From positions 868,001 to 932,000 of the forward strand of contig NZ_AUFF01000001.1 of the NCBI RefSeq assembly GCF_000426365.1: a DNA stretch of 64,000 bases, read 5' to 3'. This DNA comes from Arenimonas composti TR7-09 = DSM 18010 (GTDB taxonomy: Bacteria > Pseudomonadota > Gammaproteobacteria > Xanthomonadales > Xanthomonadaceae). Position numbers and translations under genes: made by a program. The notes under the pieces were generated by a model. It did no database searches. It was not told the origin of the DNA and worked only from the letters and a program-made list of their open reading frames with translations. Positions within the stretch are counted from its first letter, which is position 1. Each line of letters starts with the position of its first letter. Positions 17,109-25,020 of this stretch are shown here, in pieces.

Positions 17109-17768
17109 GTGACCCCGCTGCTGCCGCTCGTCGCCGCCGTCTTCCTCGCCGGCTATGTCCTGCTGCCCCTGCTGGGCGTTCCGTATGCCGGCCCGCTGGC
17201 GATCGTGCTCGCCTGCGCGACGCTGTTCACCGGGCGCCGGCGCGCCGGGCTCACACTGGCCGGGCTCGGCCTCGCGCGGCCGGCGCCGGGCCACACCGCG
17301 CTCGCCGCCGGGTTGGCGCTGGTGATCGGCTACGTCGCCGCCGGGGTCGCGGTGTTGCTCGCCACCCAGGCGCTGGGCTGGCCGCCGCCGCGGCCGGGCC
17401 GGCTCGCCGAGCTGCTGCCCGGCAATCTGCCGGCGCTGCTCGGCATGCTGGCGATCGCGTGGACGACGGCCGCGTTCGGCGAGGAACTGCTGTTCCGCGG
17501 CTTCCTGCAGCCGCGCCTCCGCACCTGGTTCGGCGGCGGCCGCGGCGCCGCGCTGGCGGCGGTGCTGGTGCAGGCGCTGCTGTTCGGCCTCGCCCACGCC
17601 TACCAGGGCCGCACCGGCATGCTGGTGTCGGGATCGATCGGCCTCGGCTTCGGCCTGCTCTACCTGCGCCAGCGCACGCTGTGGCCGCTGGTGGTGGCGC
17701 ATGCGCTGATCGATACGGTGGGATTGGTGACCTTGTTCCTGCGTGCGCCCGCCACCGGCACCCTGTAG
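17109..17768 (+). CDS. CPBP family intramembrane glutamic endopeptidase
   Basis: A 219-residue membrane protein with about seven hydrophobic segments. The CPBP/Abi motifs are EELLFRG with E125-E126, FGLAHAY and HALID, which together hold the glutamate and histidine active-site residues of the Rce1-like family. GTG at 17109 with AAGGA upstream is the start. A longer ATG frame would place arginine-rich sequence before the first membrane segment and run into the TetR leader. Roles in this family range from CAAX-type processing to bacteriocin immunity. None can be assigned here. Confidence 0.87.
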   Translation: MTPLLPLVAAVFLAGYVLLPLLGVPYAGPLAIVLACATLFTGRRRAGLTLAGLGLARPAPGHTALAAGLALVIGYVAAGVAVLLATQALGWPPPRPGRLAELLPGNLPALLGMLAIAWTTAAFGEELLFRGFLQPRLRTWFGGGRGAALAAVLVQALLFGLAHAYQGRTGMLVSGSIGLGFGLLYLRQRTLWPLVVAHALIDTVGLVTLFLRAPATGTL

Positions 17769-17788
17769 GAGCGGCTTCAGCCGCGATG
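17765..17788 (+). repeat. REP element
   Basis: Single REP unit GTAGGAGCGGCTTCAGCCGC plus GATG, directly after the CPBP stop codon, same orientation as the left arm at 12570. Confidence 0.85.
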
Positions 17789-17791
17789 AAA

Positions 17792-17819
17792 AACGCCGGG
17801 ATGGAAACATCCCGGCGTT
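17792..17819 (+). terminator. Intrinsic terminator after the CPBP gene
   Basis: AACGCCGGGATG and its exact complement around a GAAA tetraloop, followed by CTGTTTCTT. It lies directly behind a REP unit. Confidence 0.8.
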
Positions 17820-17895
17820 CTGTTTCTTCGTTGCTTTCCGCGCGGTGCGGAGGCGCTACAGGAGGGCAACGCGGAGAAGGGCATCGTGGCGAAGG

Positions 17896-17945
17896 GCATC
17901 GCGGCTGAAGCCGCTCCTACAGCCGCTCCTACAGCCGCTCCTACA
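17896..17945 (-). repeat. REP element with a threefold 12-base tandem tail
   Basis: An inverted REP unit (17896-17920) whose last 12 bases, GCCGCTCCTACA, are repeated three times at 17910-17921, 17922-17933 and 17934-17945. It ends 18 bases before the stop codon of the convergent dehydrogenase gene. Confidence 0.85.
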
Positions 17946-17963
17946 GCAGGAGCCCGGGCGGAG

Positions 17964-18974
17964 TCAGCCGGCGGCGCGGGCGGCGATCGCGGCGGCGAAC
18001 GAGGTCGTGGTGCCGGTGCCGCCGAGGTCCGGCGTCAGATTGTCCTTCGCGGCCATCGTGTCGATGATCGCCTTGCGCAGGCGCGCGGCGTTGTCGACCT
18101 GGCCGAGGTGCTCCAGCATCTGGATCGCGCCCAGCATCAGCGCCACCGGGTTGGCGATGCCCTTGCCGGCGATGTCCGGCGCCGAGCCGTGCACCGCCTC
18201 GAAGATCGCGGCTTCGGTACCGATGTTCGCGCCCGGGGCCAGGCCCAGGCCGCCGACGAGACCGGCGCAGAGGTCGGAGATGATGTCGCCGAACAGGTTG
18301 GTCGTCACGATCACGTCGAACTGTTCCGGACGCATCACCAGCTGCATGCAGGTGTTGTCGACGATCATCTCGTTGCACTGGATGTCCGGATACTCGGTCG
18401 CCACCTGGCGCGCGACCTTCAGGAACAGGCCCGAGGTCGACTTCAGGATGTTCGCCTTGTGCACGACGGTGACCTTCTTGCGGCCGACACGGCGCGCGAG
18501 GTCGAAGGCGTAGCGGACGATGCGCTCGCTGCCGCGGCGGGTGATCTTCTGCGTCAGCGTCGCGGTCTCGCCGTCGGCGGTGAGGTTCTGGCCTTCGCCG
18601 ATGTAGGCGCCCTCGGTGTTCTCGCGGACGGTGATCAGGTCGATGTTCTCGTAGCGCGACTTCGTGTTCGGGAAGCTGATCGCCGGGCGCACGTTCGCGT
18701 ACAGGTCGAAGCGCTTGCGCAGCTCGACGTTGATCGAGCTGAAGCCCTCGCCGACCGGCGTCGTCAGCGGGCTCTTGAGCGCGACGCGGTGGCGGTGGAT
18801 GGCCTCGAGGGTGGCGGCCGGCAGCAGTTCGCCCTGCTTCTCGTAAGCGGTCAGGCCGGCGTCGACGAAGTCGTAGGACAGGCCGGCGCCGAGGCGATCG
18901 AGCACCGACAGGGTGGCGTCCATGATTTCCGGGCCGATGCCGTCGCCACGGATCACCGCGATGGTCTGGGTCAT
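17964..18974 (-). CDS. NAD-type isocitrate dehydrogenase
   Basis: A 336-residue beta-decarboxylating dehydrogenase. IRGDGIGPEI opens the protein and RENTEGAYIGEG, NLFGDIISDL and EAVHGSAPDIAGKG are the family motifs. SSINVELRKRFDLYANVRPA is the isocitrate-type substrate loop seen in mitochondrial NAD-IDH and in the Xanthomonas NAD-dependent enzyme. Isopropylmalate dehydrogenase would differ in this loop. It would oxidise isocitrate to 2-oxoglutarate in the citric acid cycle using NAD. It is a single gene with GGAAGA before the ATG at 18974. The short length and this loop point to the NAD rather than the long NADP form. Confidence 0.85.
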   Translation of the reverse strand: MTQTIAVIRGDGIGPEIMDATLSVLDRLGAGLSYDFVDAGLTAYEKQGELLPAATLEAIHRHRVALKSPLTTPVGEGFSSINVELRKRFDLYANVRPAISFPNTKSRYENIDLITVRENTEGAYIGEGQNLTADGETATLTQKITRRGSERIVRYAFDLARRVGRKKVTVVHKANILKSTSGLFLKVARQVATEYPDIQCNEMIVDNTCMQLVMRPEQFDVIVTTNLFGDIISDLCAGLVGGLGLAPGANIGTEAAIFEAVHGSAPDIAGKGIANPVALMLGAIQMLEHLGQVDNAARLRKAIIDTMAAKDNLTPDLGGTGTTTSFAAAIAARAAG

Positions 18975-19024
18975 TGTTTTCTTCCGGGGGAGTGCGGCCG
19001 GAAAGCGGCCGCGAAGGCCGGCAA

Positions 19025-20248
19025 TTATGCCAGATCGGGCTTTCCGCCGGGCTCGGCGCGCATCGCCGCCTGGTCCCCGGCAACGGTCCGTTCAGGTGCT
19101 GCGGCCGTGCTGCCGGCCTCGACCGGCGGCTGCCAGCCGGCCTCGTGACGGGCGCTGGCGACCTCGTCGTGGGCTTGTCCACTGCCGCCTTCGTCCACCC
19201 GCTCGGCGCGGGTGCGCAGCACCGGCAGCGATTCCGGGTGGTGCGCCTGCAGGAAATCCAGGATGCCCTCGCGCACCTCGCAGCGCAGGCCGAAGGCCTT
19301 GCCGGAATCGGCGGCGCTGACCAGCAGCCGCACCTGCATGCTCCACTGCCCGCATTCGACGACCTGCAGCACGCGCACGCGCCCGTCCCAGTTGTCCGAA
19401 GCCGCGCACAGGCGTTCGAACTCGGCGCGCACCGGCGCCAGCGGCGTGCGGTAGTCGAGCCAGAGCATCACCGTGCCGAGGATCTCCGATGTGCGCCGGG
19501 TCCAGTTCTCGAACGGATTGTCGATGAACCACTTCAGCGGCACGATCAGCCGCCGCTCGTCCCAGATGCGGACGACGATGTAGGTGCCGGTGATTTCCTC
19601 GATCCGTCCCCATTCGCCCTGCACGATGACCACGTCGTCGATGCGGATCGGCTGGGCGATCGCGATCTGCAGGCCGGCGATCAGGTTGCCGAGGATCGGC
19701 TGCGCGGCCAGGCCGGCGACGAGCCCGGCGACACCGGCCGACGCCAGCAGGCCGGTGCCGAGCTGGCGCATGCCCGGCACGGTGAGCAGGGCAGCGGCGG
19801 TGGCGACCAGCACCACCAGCACCATCAGCGTGCGCGACAGCACCCGCGCCTGGGTGTGGATGCGCCGGGCGTGCAGGTTGTCGGTGGCGGCGATCGACCA
19901 GTGCACCAGCACCCGGCGCTCGACCGCGGCGATCGCCCGCAGCAGGGTCCACGCGAGCACCACGACGAGGGCGACGACCAGCCCGTGGCGGGTGAAGCTC
20001 AGCCAGCGTCCCTGCCAGGGCGCCGCCGCGAGCGCGAGATTGAGCAGCAGCAGCGGAATCCCGAACGCCGCCGGCACTGCGAGGACGGCGGCGATGCGCG
20101 CGGCACGGCGTTCGCTGCGGGCCGCCCGCTGCGCGACCGCGCGCAGGCGGTGCCAGGACAGCAGGCCAATAAGCAGCGCCAACAATGCGCCGCCGGCGAG
20201 CCAGGGCCAGTGGACGGCGAGGTCGAGGCTGTCGGAACGGACGGACAT
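19025..20248 (-). CDS. MscS-type mechanosensitive channel
   Basis: A 407-residue inner-membrane protein with four to five predicted membrane segments (around residues 13-30, 52-74, 88-105, 140-160 and 165-200), then the MscS beta domain. The pore helix is GVAGLVAGLAAQPILGNLIAGLQ-like, rich in Gly and Ala, and IRIDDVVIVQGEWGRIEEI is the canonical beta-barrel start. The C-terminal 70 residues are a polar, alanine- and glutamate-rich tail outside the family core. It probably relieves osmotic pressure. It is 50 bases upstream of the dehydrogenase start but has no obvious functional tie to it. Confidence 0.9.
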   Translation of the reverse strand: MSVRSDSLDLAVHWPWLAGGALLALLIGLLSWHRLRAVAQRAARSERRAARIAAVLAVPAAFGIPLLLLNLALAAAPWQGRWLSFTRHGLVVALVVVLAWTLLRAIAAVERRVLVHWSIAATDNLHARRIHTQARVLSRTLMVLVVLVATAAALLTVPGMRQLGTGLLASAGVAGLVAGLAAQPILGNLIAGLQIAIAQPIRIDDVVIVQGEWGRIEEITGTYIVVRIWDERRLIVPLKWFIDNPFENWTRRTSEILGTVMLWLDYRTPLAPVRAEFERLCAASDNWDGRVRVLQVVECGQWSMQVRLLVSAADSGKAFGLRCEVREGILDFLQAHHPESLPVLRTRAERVDEGGSGQAHDEVASARHEAGWQPPVEAGSTAAAPERTVAGDQAAMRAEPGGKPDLA

Positions 20249-20302
20249 CGCCGGCAGTCTGACGGCGGCGATGTGCCCATGCCGTGAGCCGGCGCGCGGG
20301 AG

Positions 20303-20695
20303 TCAGCCGTGATCGTGCGCCGGCGCCGCGCCGACGACGCCCGACTCCAGCCGGTCGAGGAAATCCACAGCCCGCCGCAGGTGCGGGATCACGATCGAGC
20401 CGCCGACGACGAGGGCGACGCTGAACGCCTCGAACATCTCGTCGCGGTTCACCCCGGCCTCGCGGCACTGGGCGACGTGGTAGCTGATGCAGTCGTCGCA
20501 GCGCAGCACCATCGACGCGACCAGGCCCATCAACTCCTTGGTCTTCACGTCGAGCGCGCCGGCGCGGTAGGTCTGGGTGTCGAGCGCGAAGAACCGGCGC
20601 ACGACCTGGTTGTCCTCGGCCAGGATGCGCTGGTTCATGCGCTGGCGGAATTCGCTGAAGGCGCGGACGCGGTCCGCCTCGTCGCCGCCGCTCAC
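20303..20695 (-). CDS. AhpD-like/carboxymuconolactone decarboxylase family protein
   Basis: A 130-residue all-helical protein of the CMD family with the AhpD-type redox motif C66-x-x-C69 followed by H73 (RCDDCISYH). The N-terminal MNQRILAEDN segment and LMGLVASMVLRCDDC are typical. GTG at 20695 overlaps the glutaredoxin stop as GTGA, so the two are translationally coupled. A disulfide-based peroxidase or alkylhydroperoxidase-helper role is inferred from the CxxC and from the neighbour. Confidence 0.85.
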   Translation of the reverse strand: MSGGDEADRVRAFSEFRQRMNQRILAEDNQVVRRFFALDTQTYRAGALDVKTKELMGLVASMVLRCDDCISYHVAQCREAGVNRDEMFEAFSVALVVGGSIVIPHLRRAVDFLDRLESGVVGAAPAHDHG

Positions 20696-20952
20696 GCGTT
20701 GCCTTCCAGCAGCGGCTTCAGGCCGCCGGCGCGGTCGAGCGCGACCATGTCGTCGAAGCCGCCGACGTGGGTGTCGCCGATGAAGATCTGCGGCACCGAG
20801 GTGCGCTGGGCCTTGTCGACCATTTCCTGGCGGCGGGCGAAATCGAGGTCGACGCGCACTTCTTCCCACTCGGCGCCACGCGACTTCAGGAAGTTCTTCG
20901 CCGCCACGCAGTAGGGGCAGACGGCGGTGGTGTACATCACGATCCGGGGCAT
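20692..20952 (-). CDS. grxC: Glutaredoxin 3
   Basis: An 86-residue thioredoxin-fold protein with the dithiol active site C12-P-Y-C15, TSVPQIFIG (cis-proline loop) and GGFDDMVALDRAGGL, the classical GrxC sequence. It reduces protein and glutathione mixed disulfides. It is the upstream partner of the AhpD-like gene, with which it overlaps by 4 bases. Confidence 0.95.
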   Translation of the reverse strand: MPRIVMYTTAVCPYCVAAKNFLKSRGAEWEEVRVDLDFARRQEMVDKAQRTSVPQIFIGDTHVGGFDDMVALDRAGGLKPLLEGNA

Positions 20953-20979
20953 GGGGGGGTTCCTGTCTCTTTCCCGATT

Positions 20980-21004
20980 GTAGGAGCGCCTTCAGGCGCG
21001 ATGA
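20980..21004 (+). repeat. REP element, stem-compensated variant
   Basis: GTAGGAGCGCCTTCAGGCGC followed by GATGA. Compared with the other copies, one G-C pair of the central hairpin is flipped to C-G on both sides, so base pairing is kept. Confidence 0.8.
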
Positions 21005-21154
21005 CGGTGAGGATTGTGGGGGCCGCGCCGAGCCCATTCCACCCGCCCGCATGCGAACGCTCCGTCGCGGTCGCGCCGCCGCGTCACTGCGGGTTCATGC
21101 GGCGGCCCGACCGGCGGGGCTATCCTCGCCGCGTCGCCTCTCCGGGAATCCGCC

Positions 21155-22777
21155 TTGCGCCTGCTGCCCGCCTTCACCGCGCTGACCTTCGCGATCGCCT
21201 GCGTCCTCGCCCCTGCCCGGGCCCAGGACAGCCGGCTGCCGGACATCGGTTCGTCCGCGGCCGAGATGATCGACCCGGCGACCGAGGCCGAATACGCGTC
21301 CTACGTGCTGTACGAACTGCGGCGGATGAACCTGGTCCTCGACGACCCACTGGTCGAGTCCTGGCTGCAGACGATGGGCTACCGGCTCGCCGCGTCCAGT
21401 AACACGCCGCGGCAGTCCTTCACCTTTTTCATGCTGCGCGAGCGCGAGATCAACGCGTTCGCGACCCTCGGTGGCCTGGTCGGCATGAACTCCGGCCTCG
21501 TGCTGACCGCCGAGAGCGAAGCCGAGGTCGCCGGCGTGCTCGCGCATGAGGTCGCCCATGTCAGCCAGCGGCATGTGCTGCGCGCCGTCGAGCGGGCGAA
21601 GAAGGACCAGATCCCGATCCTGCTGGCGATGGTCGGCGCGATCGCCGCCGCCCAGGCCGCCTCCGACGGCGAGATCCGCGGCGGCCGCCGCGACGATTCG
21701 GCGAGCAATGCCACCGCCGCGGCGATCACCGGCGCGATGGCGCTGATGCAGCAGCGGCAGATCGACTACACGCGCTCGAACGAATCGGAAGCCGACCGCA
21801 TCGGCATCCAGACCCTCGCCCGCGCCGGCTACGACCCGGCCGGCATGGCGGACTTCTTCGAGCGCATGCAGCGCGCCCAGCGCAGCAACATGGGCGGCTA
21901 CGTGCTGCCGGAATACCTGCGCACCCACCCGGTGACCACGACCCGCATCAGCGAGGCGCGCCAGCGTGCCGGCCAGCTCGGCGCCGGCCCGGCCCACACC
22001 GGGGCGCCGCGCGGCCCGGCGAACCCGCTGCTGCCCGGTGACCTGCGCTTCGACGGCGGCATCCGCGGCACCGGCGACAGTCCGGAATTCCGCTGGGTCC
22101 GCGATCGCCTGCGCGTGCTCAGCGCCGGCAGCCCGACCGCGGCGCTGCGCGAATACCGCGAACTCGCGGCCGCTGACCACACCGGCCGCGCGACCACCGA
22201 CGGCGAGCGCTACGGCATGGCGCTGGCGCAGATGCGCGCCGGCCAGCCGGGCGCCGCCCTGGAGGCGCTGCAGGCGCTGCTGCGCACGTATCCGGACGAC
22301 CTGTGGCTGCAGCTCGCCGAGGCCGAGGCCACTGCCCTCGCCGGCCCGCCCGCCGCGGCCGACCGCCTGTACGAGGCGCTGATGCGGCGCTTGCCGGAGA
22401 ACCGCGCGGTGCGCCTCAGCTATGCGCAGACCCTGGTCGAGCGCGGCGGTACCGAGGCCGGACGCCGGGCCCAGGAAGTGCTGCGCCCGCTGATCGCCGA
22501 CAGCGCCCGCGACCCGACCTTCCAGCGCGGCTACGCCCGCGCCAGCGAACTCGCCGGCGACCTGGTGCGTGCCGGCGAGGCCTACGCCGAAACCGCCTAC
22601 CTCAACGGCCGCGCGGTCGACGCGCTGAACCAGCTGGCGGCGCTGAAGGACCGTGAGGACCTGAGCTATTACCAGCGCGCCCGCATCGAGGCGCGCATCG
22701 CCGCGATCACCCCGGTGGTGCTGGAAATGCAGCGCCAGGGCATCGAGGCGCACGAGCAGCGACCGGACGGCCCCTGA
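21155..22777 (+). CDS. BepA-like periplasmic M48 metalloprotease with TPR tail
   Basis: A 540-residue protein with a signal peptide (residues 1-23, ending PARAQ), an M48 zinc protease domain with H131-E132-V-A-H135 and the downstream glutamate in SNESEADRIG, and a C-terminal half of tetratricopeptide-like helices (from about residue 300). This is the architecture of BepA (YfgC), which clears stalled LptD and BamA assembly intermediates in the periplasm. The start is TTG at 21155 with a weak GGGA upstream. No ATG or GTG would leave a proper signal peptide. Confidence 0.9.
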   Translation: MRLLPAFTALTFAIACVLAPARAQDSRLPDIGSSAAEMIDPATEAEYASYVLYELRRMNLVLDDPLVESWLQTMGYRLAASSNTPRQSFTFFMLREREINAFATLGGLVGMNSGLVLTAESEAEVAGVLAHEVAHVSQRHVLRAVERAKKDQIPILLAMVGAIAAAQAASDGEIRGGRRDDSASNATAAAITGAMALMQQRQIDYTRSNESEADRIGIQTLARAGYDPAGMADFFERMQRAQRSNMGGYVLPEYLRTHPVTTTRISEARQRAGQLGAGPAHTGAPRGPANPLLPGDLRFDGGIRGTGDSPEFRWVRDRLRVLSAGSPTAALREYRELAAADHTGRATTDGERYGMALAQMRAGQPGAALEALQALLRTYPDDLWLQLAEAEATALAGPPAAADRLYEALMRRLPENRAVRLSYAQTLVERGGTEAGRRAQEVLRPLIADSARDPTFQRGYARASELAGDLVRAGEAYAETAYLNGRAVDALNQLAALKDREDLSYYQRARIEARIAAITPVVLEMQRQGIEAHEQRPDGP

Positions 22778-22780
22778 GCG

Positions 22781-22809
22781 CTGTCATCGAACCGTAACCG
22801 GAATGTCAT
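22781..22809 (+). promoter_or_regulatory. Pho box upstream of phoB
   Basis: Three 7-base PhoB half-sites spaced exactly 11 bases apart: CTGTCAT (22781), CCGTAAC (22792) and ATGTCAT (22803), separated by 4-base A/C/G spacers. The first and third match the consensus CTGTCAT almost fully. This predicts autoregulation of phoBR under phosphate limitation. Confidence 0.85.
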
Positions 22810-22842
22810 CCAATGCCGCCGGACCCCGAACGAACCGGTGAC

Positions 22843-23535
22843 ATGCAGAAGCGCATCCTGATCGTCGACGACGAACCCGCGATCCGCGACATGGTGGCCT
22901 TCGCGCTGCGCAAGGGCGACTTCGTGCCGGTGCATGCCGGCGACGGCGCCGAAGCGGCCGCGGCGATCGCCGAGCGGGTGCCCGACCTGATCCTGCTCGA
23001 CTGGATGCTGCCCGGCACCAGCGGCCTGGAACTGGCCCGGCGCTGGCGCCGCGACACCCTGACCCGCGACATCCCGATCATCATGCTGACCGCCCGCGGC
23101 GAGGAGAACGACCGTGTCGGCGGCCTCGAGGCCGGCGTCGACGACTACGTGGTCAAACCCTTCTCGGCACGCGAGCTGCTGGCACGCATCCGTGCGGTAC
23201 TGCGGCGCAGCCGCGACGACGACGCCGATGGTTCGGTCGCGGTCGGCGACCTGCGCATCGACGGCGCCGCGCACCGGGTGTTCGCCGCCGGCGAGGCGCT
23301 GCATCTCGGACCCAGCGAATACCGGCTGCTGCACTTCTTCATGACGCACGTGGACCGCGTCTACAGCCGCGCCCAGCTGCTCGACCTGGTCTGGGGCGGC
23401 AACGTCTACGTCGAGGAACGCACGGTCGACGTGCACATCCGCCGATTGCGCAAGGCGCTGGAGCCGTCCGGCCTGGATGCGATGGTGCAGACGGTGCGCG
23501 GCAGCGGTTACCGCTTCTCGGCGGCGGTGGGCTGA
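22843..23535 (+). CDS. phoB: Phosphate regulon response regulator PhoB
   Basis: A 230-residue OmpR-type regulator. The receiver domain has the phosphoacceptor D53 (LLDWMLPG) and K in [11 protein letters not shown], and the winged-helix DNA-binding domain ends with [11 protein letters not shown] at 22843 gives the canonical [14 protein letters not shown], so an in-frame ATG 30 bases upstream is rejected because it would run through the Pho box region. It lies directly before phoR with no intervening base, and phosphate metabolism genes ppk and ppx follow. Confidence 0.95.
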   Translation: MQKRILIVDDEPAIRDMVAFALRKGDFVPVHAGDGAEAAAAIAERVPDLILLDWMLPGTSGLELARRWRRDTLTRDIPIIMLTARGEENDRVGGLEAGVDDYVVKPFSARELLARIRAVLRRSRDDDADGSVAVGDLRIDGAAHRVFAAGEALHLGPSEYRLLHFFMTHVDRVYSRAQLLDLVWGGNVYVEERTVDVHIRRLRKALEPSGLDAMVQTVRGSGYRFSAAVG

Positions 23536-24861
23536 ATGCGGCTGTCGCTGCTGCTGCAGCTGGCCTGGCGGCAGTCGGCGATCCGGCTGACGGTCTATTT
23601 CGCCGCGGCGCTGGCGGTCGGGCTGGCCCTCGGGAAGCCGTGGTGGGCGCTGGGCATCGCCGTCGCCGTGCTCGCGGCGCGCGGCTACTGGCGGCTTTAC
23701 CGGGTGCTGCGCTTCCTCGACTGGCGGCGGCAATTGCGCACTGTCGACGGCCAGGGCCTGTGGGCGGCGCTGGAGACCCTGATCCACCGCCGCCAGACCG
23801 AGAATCGCCAGCGCAGCCGCCGCCTCGTCGGCCTGCTGCGCGCCTACCGGCAGGCGGCGACGGCGATGCCGGACGGGGCCCTCGTCGTCGGCCGTCGCAG
23901 CGGCGACCTGGTCTGGTTCAACAAGGCCGCGCGGGGGCTGGTCGGCCTGCGCTATCCGCAGAGCCTCGGGAAGCGGCTCGCCGACGTGTTCGCCGACAGC
24001 CCGCGCGTCGCCACGTGGCTCGCGGCCGGCCGGCCGGACGACGTGTTCGCCGACGTGCCGGCCCCCGACGATCCCGGACGCCGGCTCAGCCTGCGCCTGA
24101 TCGATTATTCGCCGACCCAGTGGCTGGTCGTCGTGCGCGACGTGACCCGGCTGACCCGGCTGGAGCAGGTGCGTCGCGACTTCGTCGCCAACGTCTCGCA
24201 CGAACTGCGGACGCCGCTGACGGTCGTGCACGGCTACCTCGATCTGATCGAGCCGGAAGCGCACCCGGAACTGGCGCCGATGGTGCTCGAGATGCGCCGG
24301 CAGTCGGAGCGGATGGCACGCCTGGTCGAGGACCTGCTGACGCTGTCGCGGCTGGAGGCGCAGGACGAGCTGCCGGAGGAACCGGTTCCGCTGGCGCCGT
24401 TGCTGGATAGCCTGCGTGGTGAGGCCGAGGCGCTCAGCCGCGGGCGCCACACGATCGTGATCGACGACGGCGCCGGGGCCGACCTGCTCGGCTCGGCGAA
24501 GGACCTGCACAGCGCCTTCTCCAACCTGGTCGCGAACGCGGTGCGCTACACCCCCACCGGTGGCACCGTGACGATCCACACGACCCGCGACGACGACGGC
24601 GGCCTGCAGCTGGCGGTCGCCGACACCGGACCCGGCATTCCCGCGGAACACCTTCCGCGACTCACCGAGCGCTTCTACCGCGTATCCACCAGCCGCTCGC
24701 GCGAATCGGGTGGTACCGGCCTCGGCCTGGCGATCGTCAAGCATGTCCTGGGCCTGCACGGCGCCCGCCTGGAGATCGCCTCGGAAGCCGGGCGCGGCAG
24801 CGTGTTCTCCTGCCACTTCGGCCGGGGGCGGGTGGTGGGGCGGGTAGCGAGTGGAGAGTAA
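23536..24861 (+). CDS. phoR: Phosphate regulon sensor kinase PhoR
   Basis: A 441-residue membrane histidine kinase: two membrane helices in residues 10-55, a basic linker, a PAS domain (about 105-200), HisKA with H222 (NVSHELRTPLTVV) and a HATPase domain with NAVRY, DTGPGIP and GGTGLGLAI. There is no large periplasmic loop, as in true PhoR, which senses phosphate through PstSCAB and PhoU. The start abuts the phoB stop. The last codons and the stop lie inside a 14-base tandem repeat, so the last few residues (VASGE) are repeat-derived. Confidence 0.94.
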   Translation: MRLSLLLQLAWRQSAIRLTVYFAAALAVGLALGKPWWALGIAVAVLAARGYWRLYRVLRFLDWRRQLRTVDGQGLWAALETLIHRRQTENRQRSRRLVGLLRAYRQAATAMPDGALVVGRRSGDLVWFNKAARGLVGLRYPQSLGKRLADVFADSPRVATWLAAGRPDDVFADVPAPDDPGRRLSLRLIDYSPTQWLVVVRDVTRLTRLEQVRRDFVANVSHELRTPLTVVHGYLDLIEPEAHPELAPMVLEMRRQSERMARLVEDLLTLSRLEAQDELPEEPVPLAPLLDSLRGEAEALSRGRHTIVIDDGAGADLLGSAKDLHSAFSNLVANAVRYTPTGGTVTIHTTRDDDGGLQLAVADTGPGIPAEHLPRLTERFYRVSTSRSRESGGTGLGLAIVKHVLGLHGARLEIASEAGRGSVFSCHFGRGRVVGRVASGE

Positions 24862-24890
24862 CGAGTGGAGAGTAACGAGTGGAGAGTAAC
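24849..24890 (+). repeat. 14-base tandem repeat, three copies
   Basis: GAGTGGAGAGTAAC is repeated head to tail three times and followed by GAG. The phoR stop codon is the TAA in the first unit. A degenerate inverted counterpart (CTCGTTCCTCTGCACTCGTTACTCG-like) lies at about 24980-25005, before ppk. Confidence 0.9.
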
Positions 24891-24948
24891 GAGCAATGCG
24901 TCAGGACCTGCGCCTTCGGCGCGGTCGCGCTTCGAGCGGGTGGGGAGG

Positions 24949-24973
24949 GATCGCGGCTGAAGCCGCTCCTACA
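24949..24973 (-). repeat. REP element
   Basis: Inverted REP unit (ATCGCGGCTGAAGCCGCTCC then TACA) in the phoR-ppk spacer. Confidence 0.85.
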
Positions 24974-25020
24974 TTCGTTGCTCGTTCCTCTGCACTCGTT
25001 ACTCGCCCTAAGATGACGCC

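Noticed and set aside
17910-17945. Three tandem repeats considered as a CRISPR remnant
   Set aside because: The unit is only 12 bases, the copies are contiguous without spacers, and they derive from the adjacent REP element. No cas gene is present.
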